Below, piece by piece: positions 8,635-16,873 of a stretch of 64,000 bases of DNA. The notes beneath the pieces were generated by a model that did not search any database, was not told where the DNA came from, and saw only the letters and a list, made by a program, of their open reading frames with translations. Within the stretch, counting starts at the first letter, position 1, and each line of letters opens with the position of its first letter. A program made the position numbers and the translations under genes. This DNA is from Planosporangium thailandense (GTDB lineage: Bacteria > Actinomycetota > Actinomycetes > Mycobacteriales > Micromonosporaceae), in NCBI RefSeq assembly GCF_011947195.1, contig NZ_JAATVY010000016.1, forward strand, positions 1 through 64,000. The letters run 5' to 3'.

Positions 8635-10140
8635 GTGCGACAAGCGCTCGCGGCAGTCGTCACCGCTCTCGCGGTCGTCCTGGCCGGAACACCGGCCAAC
8701 GCCGCCGTACACAGCGCGGCCGGCCCGGCGCCGGGCAGCGCCGGCCTGGGCGACAGCTACTTCCCCGACTACGGCAACGGCGGGTACGACGTGTCGCACT
8801 ACGACGTGCGGCTGCGCTACTGGCCCGACACCGACCGGCTGGCCGGCACCACGACCATCCTCGCCCGGGCCACGCAGGACCTGTCCCGGTTCGAGTTCGA
8901 CTTCGCGCTGTCGGTCACGTCGGTGCGGGTCAACGGAGCGCCGGCCTCCTACGCCCGGGAGGGGGCCCACAAGCTCGTGGTCACCCCGGCCCGCCCGGTC
9001 ACCGACGGGCAGCCGCTCACCGTGGTGGTCCAGTACGCCGACACGCCCTCGGCGGTGAAGGTGAACGGCGCCACGGCGTGGGCGCGTGCGGCCGACGGCG
9101 CGGTCGCCGTCGGGGAGCCGGAGATCGCCTGGTGGTGGTTTCCGAGCAACGACCACCCGCGCGACAAGGCGACCTTCGACGTGTCGGTGCTGGTACCCGA
9201 CGGCACGCAGGTCGTCAGCAACGGTGTGATGCCCGCGCCGGCACATCGGGAACTGCCCGGCTGGAGCCGCTGGAACTGGCGTTCCGTCAAGCCGATGGCC
9301 ACCTACCTGGCGTTCCTCGCCATCGGCCATTACGAGATCCGCACCGATGTGTCGGTTTCCGGCCAGCCGGTCGTCACCGCGTATTCACAGAACCTCGGTG
9401 AGTACGCCGACGCGGCGCACGCCGCGGTCGAGCGCACCTCCGAGGTGGTCGACTGGGAGAGTGGGCTGTTCGGCCCGTACCCGTTCGAGGCGCGAGGCGG
9501 CGTCGTCGCTCCACCTGGTACCATCGGGTTCGCGCTGGAGGACCAGACCAGGCCGGTGTACAGCAGCAAGTTCTGGCAGGGCGGCGCCAACGTGTACGTG
9601 GTGGTGCACGAGAACGCCCACCAGTGGTTCGGCGACTCGGTGTCGGTGGCGGACTGGCGCAACATCTGGCTCAACGAAGGCTTCGCCAGTTACGCCGAGT
9701 GGCTGTGGTCGGAGGCTCAGGGTGAGGGCACGGCCCAGGAACTGTTCGACTACAGCTACGCCGCACACCCGGCCGACGACCCGTTCTGGCAGGTGAAGCC
9801 GGGCGACCCCGGCGCGCGGGACCCGTTCGACCGGGCGGTGTACACGCGCGGCGCTATGGCGCTCCACCAACTGCGCCTGGCGGTCGGAGACGAGGTGTTC
9901 CTTCGCATCCTGCGCGGCTGGACCGAAAACCACCGGTACGGCAACGCCACGATCGAGCAGTTCGAGGAGTTCGCCCAGGGGGTGTCCGGCAAGAACCTCG
10001 GCGCCCTCTTCGCGACCTGGCTGTTCACGCCCGGCCGGCCAACGCTCGGCGCTACGGTGACGCGCGCCCCACGGGTGCTACCGGCCGCGCCCCGGTCATG
10101 GAAGGCGATCGAGCAGGCGCACGAGGCTCTGCGCCGCTGA
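8635..10140 (+). CDS. Secreted M1-family zinc aminopeptidase
   Basis: 501 residues from GTG 8635, chosen for GGAGGGAG 9 bases upstream. RQALAAVVTALAVVLAGTPANA is a cleavable signal peptide, so the enzyme is exported. The zinc site is HENAHQWFGD (His325, Glu326, His329) with the third ligand Glu348 in LNEGFASY. The substrate-binding GAMEN segment appears as GFALE, and a downstream Tyr in RAVYTRGAMALHQL fits the catalytic tyrosine. It lacks the large C-terminal ERAP-type domain, as is common for bacterial secreted members. It would trim extracellular peptides. It ends 8 bases before a perfect hairpin shared with the convergent CAP gene. Confidence 0.92.
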   Translation: MRQALAAVVTALAVVLAGTPANAAVHSAAGPAPGSAGLGDSYFPDYGNGGYDVSHYDVRLRYWPDTDRLAGTTTILARATQDLSRFEFDFALSVTSVRVNGAPASYAREGAHKLVVTPARPVTDGQPLTVVVQYADTPSAVKVNGATAWARAADGAVAVGEPEIAWWWFPSNDHPRDKATFDVSVLVPDGTQVVSNGVMPAPAHRELPGWSRWNWRSVKPMATYLAFLAIGHYEIRTDVSVSGQPVVTAYSQNLGEYADAAHAAVERTSEVVDWESGLFGPYPFEARGGVVAPPGTIGFALEDQTRPVYSSKFWQGGANVYVVVHENAHQWFGDSVSVADWRNIWLNEGFASYAEWLWSEAQGEGTAQELFDYSYAAHPADDPFWQVKPGDPGARDPFDRAVYTRGAMALHQLRLAVGDEVFLRILRGWTENHRYGNATIEQFEEFAQGVSGKNLGALFATWLFTPGRPTLGATVTRAPRVLPAAPRSWKAIEQAHEALRR

Positions 10141-10148
10141 TCCCGGCC

Positions 10149-10193
10149 CGCCGCCCGGGCGGACCCGCTTCGCGCCGGTCCGCCCGGGCGGCG
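10149..10193. terminator. Bidirectional terminator hairpin
   Basis: Perfect 17-bp arms, 10149-10165 and 10177-10193, with an 11-base loop, between the convergent M1 peptidase and CAP-domain genes. Confidence 0.75.
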
Positions 10194-10200
10194 TCCCGCG

Positions 10201-10992
10201 TCAGCCCAGCGGGGCGCCGAAGTCCTGTGTCCACACTGGAGTGGAACCCTGGCGGGTCAGCCCGATCCCGAGATGACGGAAACGACAGTTGAGGATGTTG
10301 GCGCGGTGCCCGGGGCTGTTCATCCACGCCCGCATCACCGCGGAAGCGCTCTGCTGCCCCTTGGCGATGTTCTCGCCGGCCGCTGAGAAGCGGTACCCGG
10401 CGGCGGTGATGCGGGCGCCGACGGTGACGCCGTCCGGCGTGTCGTGCGCGAAGTAGCCGCGCCGGGCCATGTCGGCGGAGTGCGCGCGGGCGGCGGCGGT
10501 CAGCCTCGGGTCCGCGGTGAGCGCCGCGCAACCGGCCGTTGCCCGTGCCTGGTTGACCAGGGTGAGCACCGCCGTTTCGGTGCCGGCGTCGCCGGATGGC
10601 GGCGTCGGCGGTGCGGGTCCGGGCGTCACCGACCCGCCGACGGCCCCCGTGTCCGTCGGTGGGCTTGTCCGCGCGGGCTCGCCGGCCGTCGTTTCGTCGG
10701 CGGCCGAGACGCCGACCCGCGCGCCTCGCGACGATGTCGCGTCGGCCGGCGCACCCGCGTCGACGACCGGCGCTGCCGTGTCGGGGCCGGTGGCGTGGCG
10801 GCCTGCGACGTGGCCGGAGGCGACCGCGCCGACCGCGGACGAGACCGCGACGGCGACTACCGTGGCCGCCGCGACGACCACTGGCCGCATCGCCCGCCGC
10901 CGCCGGCGGGGCGGGCGCCGCGTGGGCGCGGTGGCCACCTGCGGCGGCGGATCGGGTACCGATGCGGGCCCGCGGGCCGGTTGGTGCGACAC
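10201..10992 (-). CDS. Secreted or membrane-anchored CAP (SCP/PR-1) domain protein
   Basis: 263 residues. A basic N-terminus (RRPPRRRRRAMRP) and one hydrophobic helix (~36-60) act as signal or anchor, followed by a Thr/Ala/Pro-rich linker. The CAP domain begins near residue 140 (VLTLVNQARATAGC). It has the conserved motifs ARAHSADMARRGYFAHDTPDG, AGENIAKG and AWMNSPGHRANILN, with the two histidines and glutamate of the family pocket. The function of bacterial CAP proteins is uncertain (lipid binding or envelope roles have been proposed). A ~310-base leader separates it from the lipoprotein gene behind it. Confidence 0.92.
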   Translation of the reverse strand: MSHQPARGPASVPDPPPQVATAPTRRPPRRRRRAMRPVVVAAATVVAVAVSSAVGAVASGHVAGRHATGPDTAAPVVDAGAPADATSSRGARVGVSAADETTAGEPARTSPPTDTGAVGGSVTPGPAPPTPPSGDAGTETAVLTLVNQARATAGCAALTADPRLTAAARAHSADMARRGYFAHDTPDGVTVGARITAAGYRFSAAGENIAKGQQSASAVMRAWMNSPGHRANILNCRFRHLGIGLTRQGSTPVWTQDFGAPLG

Positions 10993-11136
10993 ACAACCTC
11001 CGGTGAACGCCGATCAAGGACCCGCAGAGCGTAGACCTGGATCGTTGTGGTGCGGTCGAATGCTCAGGCCAACTTCACCGCAAATTAACGTCGATCTATA
11101 TCCTGCCCTGTCCCGTCGGTCGGGGTGGGCAAGGAT

Positions 11137-11190
11137 GGCTCCGTCGCGGCCGTCGCACGGGCGGGGGAAGGCGACGGCCGCGACGGAGCC
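11137..11190 (-). terminator. Very strong hairpin after the lipoprotein gene
   Basis: Perfect 20-bp arms (11137-11156 and 11171-11190) around a 14-base loop. It lies about 115 bases past the lipoprotein stop on the minus strand. A second hairpin (11228-11266) lies closer to the stop. Confidence 0.7.
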
Positions 11191-11227
11191 TGCGGTCCGG
11201 CATCGCCGCGCGCGTCGGCAGGTGCGA

Positions 11228-11266
11228 GCGCGGGCCGGACGACTCGGATGGTCGGCCGGCCCGCGC
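11228..11266 (-). terminator. Second hairpin after the lipoprotein gene
   Basis: 11-bp arms GCGCGGGCCGG (11228-11238) and its complement (11256-11266) with a 17-base loop. With the 11137-11190 hairpin it forms a stacked terminator between the lipoprotein gene and the CAP gene promoter. Confidence 0.6.
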
Positions 11267-11302
11267 CCATGGGCGTCGCGGTGAGCCGGCTCGCCGTCAC
11301 GG

Positions 11303-11836
11303 TCAGTTGCCAGGGTTGTTCGCAGCCGCCCCATTCGCCGGCGGCGCGGCGGCCTTCTTGCCCTGCGGTGTGACCGCGTACCACACGTTGCCCACGCCCT
11401 GCCCCATCGCCTGACCCGGTGCGGCATCCCCGGCGTACCGGTAGACGGGCCAACCGCCGATCGTCACCTGCCTGGTCTTGGTGGGGTCCTGGCGGATGAA
11501 GCTGCCGACCTGGGCCTGGTCGATGCCCTCGATGCGGACGTCACCGGTGTCGATCACCGGTGGCCACTTCATCCAGCAGTCGTCCATGCAGTTGCTCGTC
11601 GGTGGCTTGGCGCTGTCCTTGTCGTACCGGTACAGCGGGTAGCCGTTCCCGTCCACCACCACGGTGCCCACCTGCGGCAGGTTCTGGACGCGCAGCACCA
11701 GCACGCCCTGCACGTTGGCGGCCGGCTGGGGGCTCGCCGGGGCGGCGGTGGCGACCGGGTCGTGGCTCGGGGACGTGCACGCCGCAGTGGACAGGGCCGT
11801 GGCCAGCGCCACGGCCGCCAAGGTCGCTCGGCGCAC
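11303..11836 (-). CDS. Secreted-repeat lipoprotein (COG4315-like)
   Basis: 177 residues from GTG 11836, chosen because AAGGAG lies 8 bases upstream. VRRATLAAVALATALSTAAC is a lipoprotein signal with lipidated Cys at 20. Two copies of a short repeat follow, recognisable from GTVVVDGNGYPLYRYDKD and QVTIGGWPVYRYAGD; the first copy carries a Cys pair in NCMDDCWMKWPP. These repeats typify actinobacterial lipoproteins of unknown function that often sit beside redox genes. The TGAACC-N16-CGTACC promoter in front matches the SigK/SigL type, linking it to the divergently encoded sigma factor. A haem- or metal-related role in the envelope is only a guess. Confidence 0.85.
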   Translation of the reverse strand: MRRATLAAVALATALSTAACTSPSHDPVATAAPASPQPAANVQGVLVLRVQNLPQVGTVVVDGNGYPLYRYDKDSAKPPTSNCMDDCWMKWPPVIDTGDVRIEGIDQAQVGSFIRQDPTKTRQVTIGGWPVYRYAGDAAPGQAMGQGVGNVWYAVTPQGKKAAAPPANGAAANNPGN

Positions 11837-11875
11837 CTCGGGTACTCCTTCGTCGAAGTCGGTGTATCGATCCAA

Positions 11876-11903
11876 GGTACGCATGAACCCGCCCACCGGT
11901 TCA
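11876..11903 (-). promoter_or_regulatory. ECF-type promoter TGAACC-N16-CGTACC
   Basis: On the minus strand TGAACC (11903-11898) and CGTACC (11881-11876) are separated by 16 bases, 40 bases upstream of the lipoprotein GTG. This is close to the reported SigK/SigL-type consensus, and the divergent gene encodes such a sigma factor. Seen directly; sigma assignment inferred. Confidence 0.6.
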
Positions 11904-12024
11904 CCCCGTGGGCGGCGGACGCCGGGGGAAAGTTACGCGGATGTGATTGAGCCGGCCGCGCCGTCCGTGCGTACGTAGGGGCGACAGCCACGCAAGGCTA
12001 CGGAGGTGGTGGCGGTGGTCGGAG

Positions 12025-12053
12025 TGACCCCTACGCTGGCAGTGCGCCGATAC
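12025..12053 (+). promoter_or_regulatory. Weak candidate autoregulatory promoter of the sigma gene
   Basis: TGACCC (12025-12030) and CGATAC (12048-12053) are 17 bases apart and end 17 bases before the sigma factor ATG. Each box differs by one or two bases from the lipoprotein promoter, so this is a tentative autoregulatory promoter. Confidence 0.3.
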
Positions 12054-12070
12054 AGCCCGCACCGGCACTG

Positions 12071-12637
12071 ATGGGCCAACGCGCGACGCACGGCAGGCGT
12101 GGGCAGGACCAGGATTGCGACGCGGCCGCACGCGAGGAGGAACTGGTCCGGTCGCTGTACTCCGAGCACGCCGAGGGCCTGCTCCTGTTCGTGCTGCGGC
12201 TCACCGGCGGTGACCGTCAGCGCGCGGAGGACGTGGTCCAGGAGACGCTGCTACGGGCCTGGCGCCACGCGCACGAGCTCGCCGACGGCGGCCGGGCCTC
12301 GTTGCGGCCCTGGCTGGTCGCGGTCGCCCGCCGCATCGTCATCGACGGCTACCGCAGCCGGAAGGCGCGGCCGCCGGAGACCGACGACGCCTCGCTGGCG
12401 ACCGTCGCCGCCCCGGACGAGACCGACCGGGTGCTGCAACTGCTGGTGCTCAACGACGCCATGCGGGGACTGACGGCGGCCCACCGCGAAGTGGTCTTCG
12501 AGACGTACTTCCGCGGACGCACGGTGCAGGAGGCCGCCGACGTTCTCGGCCTGCCCGTCGGCACGGTCAAGTCACGGGTCTACTACGCCCTCCGGGCACT
12601 GCGGATAGCGCTCGAGGAGCAGGGAGTGACGGCATGA
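12071..12637 (+). CDS. ECF RNA polymerase sigma factor (SigK/SigL-like)
   Basis: 188 residues. Region 2 runs from LVRSLYSEHAEGLLLFVLRL through RAEDVVQETLLRAWRH; region 4 is DAMRGLTAAHREVVFETYF and VQEAADVLGLPVGTVKSRVYYALRALR. There is no C-terminal extension. The stop overlaps the anti-sigma start (ATGA), the classic coupling of an ECF factor with its inhibitor. Its promoters probably include the lipoprotein gene on the other strand; I did not find an equally good match before the redox operon at 13.5 kb. By family analogy the signal is likely redox or envelope stress. Confidence 0.93.
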   Translation: MGQRATHGRRGQDQDCDAAAREEELVRSLYSEHAEGLLLFVLRLTGGDRQRAEDVVQETLLRAWRHAHELADGGRASLRPWLVAVARRIVIDGYRSRKARPPETDDASLATVAAPDETDRVLQLLVLNDAMRGLTAAHREVVFETYFRGRTVQEAADVLGLPVGTVKSRVYYALRALRIALEEQGVTA

Positions 12638-13332
12638 TGACGCCGGAGGACATCCACCGGGATGTCGGCGCGTACGCCCTGGGCGTCCTGGGCCCGCGCG
12701 ACACCGCGCGCTTCGAAGACCACCTGATGGTGTGCCGGTCGTGTCCGCGCGAGCTCGAGCAGCTGTCCACCGTGGCCTCCCTCCTGTCGTGGGTGGACGC
12801 GGAGAGCCTCGCCTTCGCCCAGCACGCCGGAAGCTCGCCGGGCGGCGCCGACGCGCTGCTGTCCGCGGTACGGTCCGACCGGCGGCGGGCCAGGTCGCGC
12901 CAGGCGCTGGCGCTGGCGGCGTCCGTCCTCTTCCTGATGGCCGGCGCCCTGGTCGCGGTGAGCCTGGGCCTCGGGCGGACCGCGCTGCCCGGCCTGCCGC
13001 CCGTGTCGCCGGCGGCGCAGAAGCTGCACGCCGTCGACGACCTCACCGGTGCGGAGGCCACGGTGCAGGTGGAGCAGAAGAAGTGGGGCTCGCAGGTGAC
13101 GCTGCAGATGGCACGCGTCAAGGGGCCGGTGACGTGCCGGTTGGTGGCGGTCTCCAAGACCGGGCAGAGCAACGTGGTGATGGGTTGGAGCGTGCCGCCG
13201 GCCGGATACGGGACGGCGGCCCAACCGGACCCGCTCGTACTGCACGGCGGCACCGACCTGCAGCTCGGTGACGTGTCCCGCTTCGAGGTCCGTACCGTCA
13301 GCGGCAACCTGCTCGTGAGCGTCCCCGGCTGA
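12634..13332 (+). CDS. Membrane anti-sigma factor with zinc-binding domain
   Basis: 232 residues. The N-terminal cytoplasmic domain has the ZAS motif (His30, Cys34, Cys37 in DHLMVCRSC). One transmembrane helix (about 88-110, ALALAASVLFLMAGALVAV) is followed by an outside domain of ~120 residues resembling the RskA/RslA type. It should sequester the sigma factor encoded just upstream and release it on oxidation of the zinc site or on proteolysis. It ends 183 bases before the next operon. Confidence 0.9.
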   Translation: MMTPEDIHRDVGAYALGVLGPRDTARFEDHLMVCRSCPRELEQLSTVASLLSWVDAESLAFAQHAGSSPGGADALLSAVRSDRRRARSRQALALAASVLFLMAGALVAVSLGLGRTALPGLPPVSPAAQKLHAVDDLTGAEATVQVEQKKWGSQVTLQMARVKGPVTCRLVAVSKTGQSNVVMGWSVPPAGYGTAAQPDPLVLHGGTDLQLGDVSRFEVRTVSGNLLVSVPG

Positions 13333-13384
13333 CCCCGGAGCTGCCGGACGAAGATCCGTAAAGCCTCGTGAAGGTGCGTCATAA

Positions 13385-13445
13385 CTCCTCCTTAAGTGCC
13401 TGTTCCTGGTCATCCGGGCGGCCTAGCTTTTCGGTGGAACGTGAT
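13385..13445 (+). promoter_or_regulatory. Promoter-region element containing TTAAGTGCCT
   Basis: The spacer 13333-13514 has an AT-richer stretch ACTCCTCCTTAAGTGCCTG (about 13384-13402). The 10-mer TTAAGTGCCT (13392-13401) recurs on the minus strand at 19889-19880, the same ~110 bases from the start of the other ferredoxin gene. GGAACGTGAT follows at 13436 and recurs before the 48-kb secreted gene. Promoter function is inferred. Confidence 0.4.
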
Positions 13446-13514
13446 CCGCGAGCCGCGCACAGGGCCCGCGGGCGCGGCACGCGCGAGACAACGACATAAG
13501 GGAACGGAAGGGGA

Positions 13515-14462
13515 GTGTTCAAGCCGGTGTTCAACCGCTTCTGGGCCAGGCCCGCCCTGTTCGTGGTCACGGTGGTGACGGCGTGGACGATCGCGCCGGC
13601 CGCCACCGCGTTCGCCGCCCCCGCCGCGCCCGGCACTGACCTTCACGCGGCTGACCTTCACGCGGCTGACCTGCACGCCCCTGACCTGCCCGCCGCCGGC
13701 CGTCCCGTGGCCGCGGCACCCGACCCGTTCAACGGGGCCATTCCCGGCGACGTCAGCGATGGCAAGGGCGCGCTCCCGCCCGCCAACAACCCACCCGGCT
13801 CGGGTCAGGTCGTCACCAGCGCGATGCCCGGCGCCAACGTGACCCAGACCAGGTTCGGTGTGATCGACGATGTCGACCGCCTGTTCCTGGTGAAGGTCCG
13901 TCAGGCCGGCCTGTGGGAGCGCCCCACCTGCCTGCGCGCCCAGCAGTACGCCGCCAGCGCGCGGGTCAAGGAGATCTGCCAGGTGCTGGCCTCCGAGCAT
14001 GTGCAGCTCGACGACGAGGGCCGGTTCGTCGCGCGCGAGCTCAACGTCGCCCTGCCTGACCAGCCCGCACCGGATCAGCAGTCCTGGATGCGGGAGATCT
14101 GGCAGGCGCAGGGCCACGACTTCGACGTCACCGCGGTCAAGTGGTTGCGCTTCGCACACGGCGGCGTCTTCTCCGCGATCGCTTCGGTGCGCGCCAGCAC
14201 CCGCAACGAGACGGTGCGCCTGCTGGCGGAGCGCGCCAACATCATGGTCAACAGGCACATGGCGCTGTTGGAGAGCACCGGGCTGGTCCAGTTCGACAAC
14301 CTGCCGCACGCGGCGATCGGGGTGCCGGCCGCGGCCCTGGCCGCGCAGACCGCCCTCGCGCCCAAGGACACCAACGTGTTCCGACTTCCGGTCGCCGCGC
14401 TCGTCGTCGTCGCCGGCCTGCTGGCGCTGGTGAGCATTCGCCGCGTCGTCCGCGGGTCCTAG
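13515..14462 (+). CDS. Exported DUF4142-like protein with membrane tail
   Basis: About 315 residues from GTG 13515, with GGAAGGGGA just upstream. An N-terminal signal (FVVTVVTAWTIAPAATAFA) precedes a short tandem repeat, DLHAADLHAADLHAPDLPAA (about residues 42-61). The main domain (~115-275) is helical and DUF4142-like (VKVRQAGLWERP, KEICQVLASEHVQLDD, NIMVNRHMALLES). A C-terminal helix (VAALVVVAGLLALVSIRR) anchors it outside the membrane. Histidines in the helices could bind metal, as in ferritin-like DUF4142 members. It is the first gene of an operon with the haem/ferredoxin protein and FAD reductase and may receive their electrons outside the cell. Confidence 0.75.
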   Translation: MFKPVFNRFWARPALFVVTVVTAWTIAPAATAFAAPAAPGTDLHAADLHAADLHAPDLPAAGRPVAAAPDPFNGAIPGDVSDGKGALPPANNPPGSGQVVTSAMPGANVTQTRFGVIDDVDRLFLVKVRQAGLWERPTCLRAQQYAASARVKEICQVLASEHVQLDDEGRFVARELNVALPDQPAPDQQSWMREIWQAQGHDFDVTAVKWLRFAHGGVFSAIASVRASTRNETVRLLAERANIMVNRHMALLESTGLVQFDNLPHAAIGVPAAALAAQTALAPKDTNVFRLPVAALVVVAGLLALVSIRRVVRGS

Positions 14463-14498
14463 AACCCGCCTGCCACGAAAGAAAGAGAGGTCTCCCGC

Positions 14499-15422
14499 GT
14501 GCTCGCCGACGCGCACTGCCGGGTCCTGATAGCCCCTGACTGCACCGCCCCGCAGAGTGTGCACCTGGTCGCGATGACCGCCGGATTCCTGTCGTACTTC
14601 CTGCTGTGGGTCACCGTGATCTGGGGCATGATGCTCGGCCGCGGGTGGGGAATGACCCGGTTCAAGCATTCCCAGCTGTACGCCACCCACATGACCCTCG
14701 CGCTGGTCGGCATGACCCTCGGCTGGGGGCACGCCTTCACGCAGCTGGCCAACCCGCTGCACACCGTCCATCCGATCGACGAGTTCGTGCCGTTCGTCAA
14801 CGGCCGCGACCCGATCGGCATCGGCGTCGGCGTGATCTCCATCGAGATCATGACCGCGCTGCTGATCTCGATACCGCTGCAGCGACGGCTCGGCTACGCC
14901 CGCTGGCGGATGCTGCACTCCCTCGCGTACGCGTCGTTCACGCTGGTGGCCGGGCATGTCCTGCTGTCGGGCTCCGACGTCGGACCGCTGTTCGTCAGGA
15001 TCCCGATCCTGCTGATGTGGCTGAGCACCGTCGTGCTGTGGCTGGGCGTGTCGAAATGGGCGCTCGCGCGCAAGCGCGCGCTCACCGACCGGGCGACCTA
15101 CCGGATGCGCGGCCAGATGGCCGAGGTCGCCGTGGACACCCGCAAGTGCGTCCGGTGCGGGCTCTGCGAGCAGGAGGCGCCGACCGTATTCGAACTGCGC
15201 GCCGATGGGCGGCTGGGGTACCGGTCCACGGTGCCGTCCGAGGAGATCGAGGCCGTGTCGCGCGCCGTCAGGATGTGCCCCGCGCGGGCCATCCGGATCA
15301 ACCGGGCCGGGTCCCGGGTGTACATGCCCAAGATCGAGAACGAGACCGTGGAGACGACCGGGGAACGGCCGGCGGAGCATCTCGCCGCCGTCACCGGGCT
15401 TCACCGCCGTGGAGGTAAGTGA
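14499..15422 (+). CDS. Membrane cytochrome b-like (ferric reductase-type) protein fused to ferredoxin
   Basis: 307 residues. Residues ~20-195 hold about five transmembrane helices with paired histidines (KHSQLYATHM, GWGHAF, MLHSLAY, LVAGHVLL), as in ferric reductase-like haem b proteins. A cytoplasmic ferredoxin follows: KCVRCGLCEQEAP and MCPARAI, a C-x2-C-x2-C...CP pattern suited to [4Fe-4S]. The overlapping-length operon partner downstream is a ferredoxin reductase, so electrons likely flow NAD(P)H - FAD - Fe-S - haem - outside acceptor. The C-terminal 40 residues are polar and without known domain. The gene begins 36 bases after the DUF4142-like gene. Confidence 0.85.
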   Translation: MLADAHCRVLIAPDCTAPQSVHLVAMTAGFLSYFLLWVTVIWGMMLGRGWGMTRFKHSQLYATHMTLALVGMTLGWGHAFTQLANPLHTVHPIDEFVPFVNGRDPIGIGVGVISIEIMTALLISIPLQRRLGYARWRMLHSLAYASFTLVAGHVLLSGSDVGPLFVRIPILLMWLSTVVLWLGVSKWALARKRALTDRATYRMRGQMAEVAVDTRKCVRCGLCEQEAPTVFELRADGRLGYRSTVPSEEIEAVSRAVRMCPARAIRINRAGSRVYMPKIENETVETTGERPAEHLAAVTGLHRRGGK

Positions 15423-15425
15423 CGC

Positions 15426-16721
15426 ATGCGTCGCGCTAGGCAATCGATGGCGTTCGGCTGGTCGGACCGGATCCTGGTGATCGGAGGTGGCCCGGCGGGC
15501 ATGGCAGCTACCGAGGAACTGCGCCGTCGGGGTTTCACCGGCGACATCACGCTCCTGTGCGACGAGCCGGACGCACCGTACGACCGGCCGGCCTGCTCCA
15601 AGAGTCTCCTCACCGGGCACGCCCGCCCGCAGGACGTTCGGATGCCCATCGACGGCAGTCTCGACGTGCGCTGGATGCACGGGCGCCGCGCCGTCGAGGT
15701 CGACATGCGCCGGCGTACGGTGCTCACCCAGACCGACGAGGAGTTCCCCTTCGACGGCCTGGTGATCGCCAGTGGCAGCTACGCCGCGCTGCCCAAGGGC
15801 TGGCCCGACGGCCCCGGCATGCACGTGCTCCACACCGTGGACGAGGCCTGGCAGCTGCGCCAGGACCTGCGCCATGCCGAACGCGTCGCCATCATCGGCG
15901 GCGGGATCACCGGCTGCGAGACCGCCTGCGCGGTGCGTGAGCTCGCCCGGGAGGCCGTGCTCATCGATCCGAAGCCGTACGTGATGGGCCGCGCCGTCGG
16001 CGAGCCGATCGGCTACATGATCGCCGAGGAGCACCGGCGCTTCGGCGTCGAGATGCGGCTGGGCCGGCGGGTCAAGGAGGTCGAGCGCCGCCGCGGGCGC
16101 TGGCGGGTGTCCCTCGACGACGGCTCGTACGTGCACGCCGACGTCGTGGTCGCCTCGCTGGGGGAGAAGCCCGACACCGCCTTCCTCGAGGGCACCGGCA
16201 TCGACATCTCCCGGGGCATCCTCTGTGACGAGAGCCTGCGGGTCGTCGGCACCGAGGGCGTGGTCGCCGCGGGCGCGGCGGTGCGCTGGCCGAACCTCCT
16301 GTACAGCAGCGAGCCGATGATGGTCGGCCAGTGGATCGCCGCCGTCGAGATGGGCCACGCCGCGGCCCGTACCCTGCTCGCCGGCGACCGCGAGGTGCCG
16401 CCGGTGGGGATCGTGCCGCGGTACTGGACGCTGCAGAACGGCCTGCGCGTCATGGTCGCCGGCGACTTCAAACCGACCGACCACATCGTCATGACCGAGA
16501 TGCGTCCGGGGCGCAAGGACACCGCCCGGGCGGGGGTCATGGCCAGCTACTACCGCGACGACGAGCTCGTCGGGCTGATCGCGGTGAACGCGGCCCGCGC
16601 GTTCACCGAGGTCACCCGCGCGATGCTCATCGACACCCCGGTCCGGGTGCAGCCCGAGCCCGTCAGCCAGCCGCAGCGGACCCGTACCGGCTCGGAGCGG
16701 CGGCTCGCGGCCGTGAGCTGA
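15426..16721 (+). CDS. FAD-dependent ferredoxin reductase
   Basis: 431 residues. The FAD-binding start is DRILVIGGGPAGMAATEEL and the NAD(P) loop is RVAIIGGGITGCETACAV; the FAD end motif occurs as EGVVAAGAAVRW. The order and the RPACSKSLL segment match rubredoxin/ferredoxin reductases of the NirB/ThcD type. A C-terminal domain (~330-431) follows as in those enzymes. It starts four bases after the haem/ferredoxin gene and should reduce its Fe-S centre with NAD(P)H. A perfect palindromic hairpin follows the stop. Confidence 0.9.
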   Translation: MRRARQSMAFGWSDRILVIGGGPAGMAATEELRRRGFTGDITLLCDEPDAPYDRPACSKSLLTGHARPQDVRMPIDGSLDVRWMHGRRAVEVDMRRRTVLTQTDEEFPFDGLVIASGSYAALPKGWPDGPGMHVLHTVDEAWQLRQDLRHAERVAIIGGGITGCETACAVRELAREAVLIDPKPYVMGRAVGEPIGYMIAEEHRRFGVEMRLGRRVKEVERRRGRWRVSLDDGSYVHADVVVASLGEKPDTAFLEGTGIDISRGILCDESLRVVGTEGVVAAGAAVRWPNLLYSSEPMMVGQWIAAVEMGHAAARTLLAGDREVPPVGIVPRYWTLQNGLRVMVAGDFKPTDHIVMTEMRPGRKDTARAGVMASYYRDDELVGLIAVNAARAFTEVTRAMLIDTPVRVQPEPVSQPQRTRTGSERRLAAVS

Positions 16722-16729
16722 CCCCCGGC

Positions 16730-16759
16730 GCGCCGCGGACCGTCGACGGTCCGCGGCGC
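16730..16759 (+). terminator. Terminator palindrome after the redox operon
   Basis: 14-bp arms (16730-16743 and 16746-16759) meet with only two central bases, 9 bases after the reductase stop. No T-run follows. Confidence 0.65.
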
Positions 16760-16873
16760 CCGTCGATGGGAAAGATCCGTCGGCAACCCGTCACATCGTC
16801 GGCCAGCCGGGTCCACCGGCGCACAATCAGTGCGGGTGGCAACCCTTGCAGCTTCATGGGGTGGAGGCTGGCG

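Noticed and set aside
10993-11302. Small gene between the CAP and lipoprotein genes
   Set aside because: The stretch is occupied by two large hairpins and a promoter region; the short frames have no ribosome site.
13410-16484. A ~1000-codon open frame on the minus strand opposite the redox operon
   Set aside because: It is the mirror of three well-supported plus-strand genes; its product is His/Asp/Arg-rich without domain sense, and it has no ribosome site.
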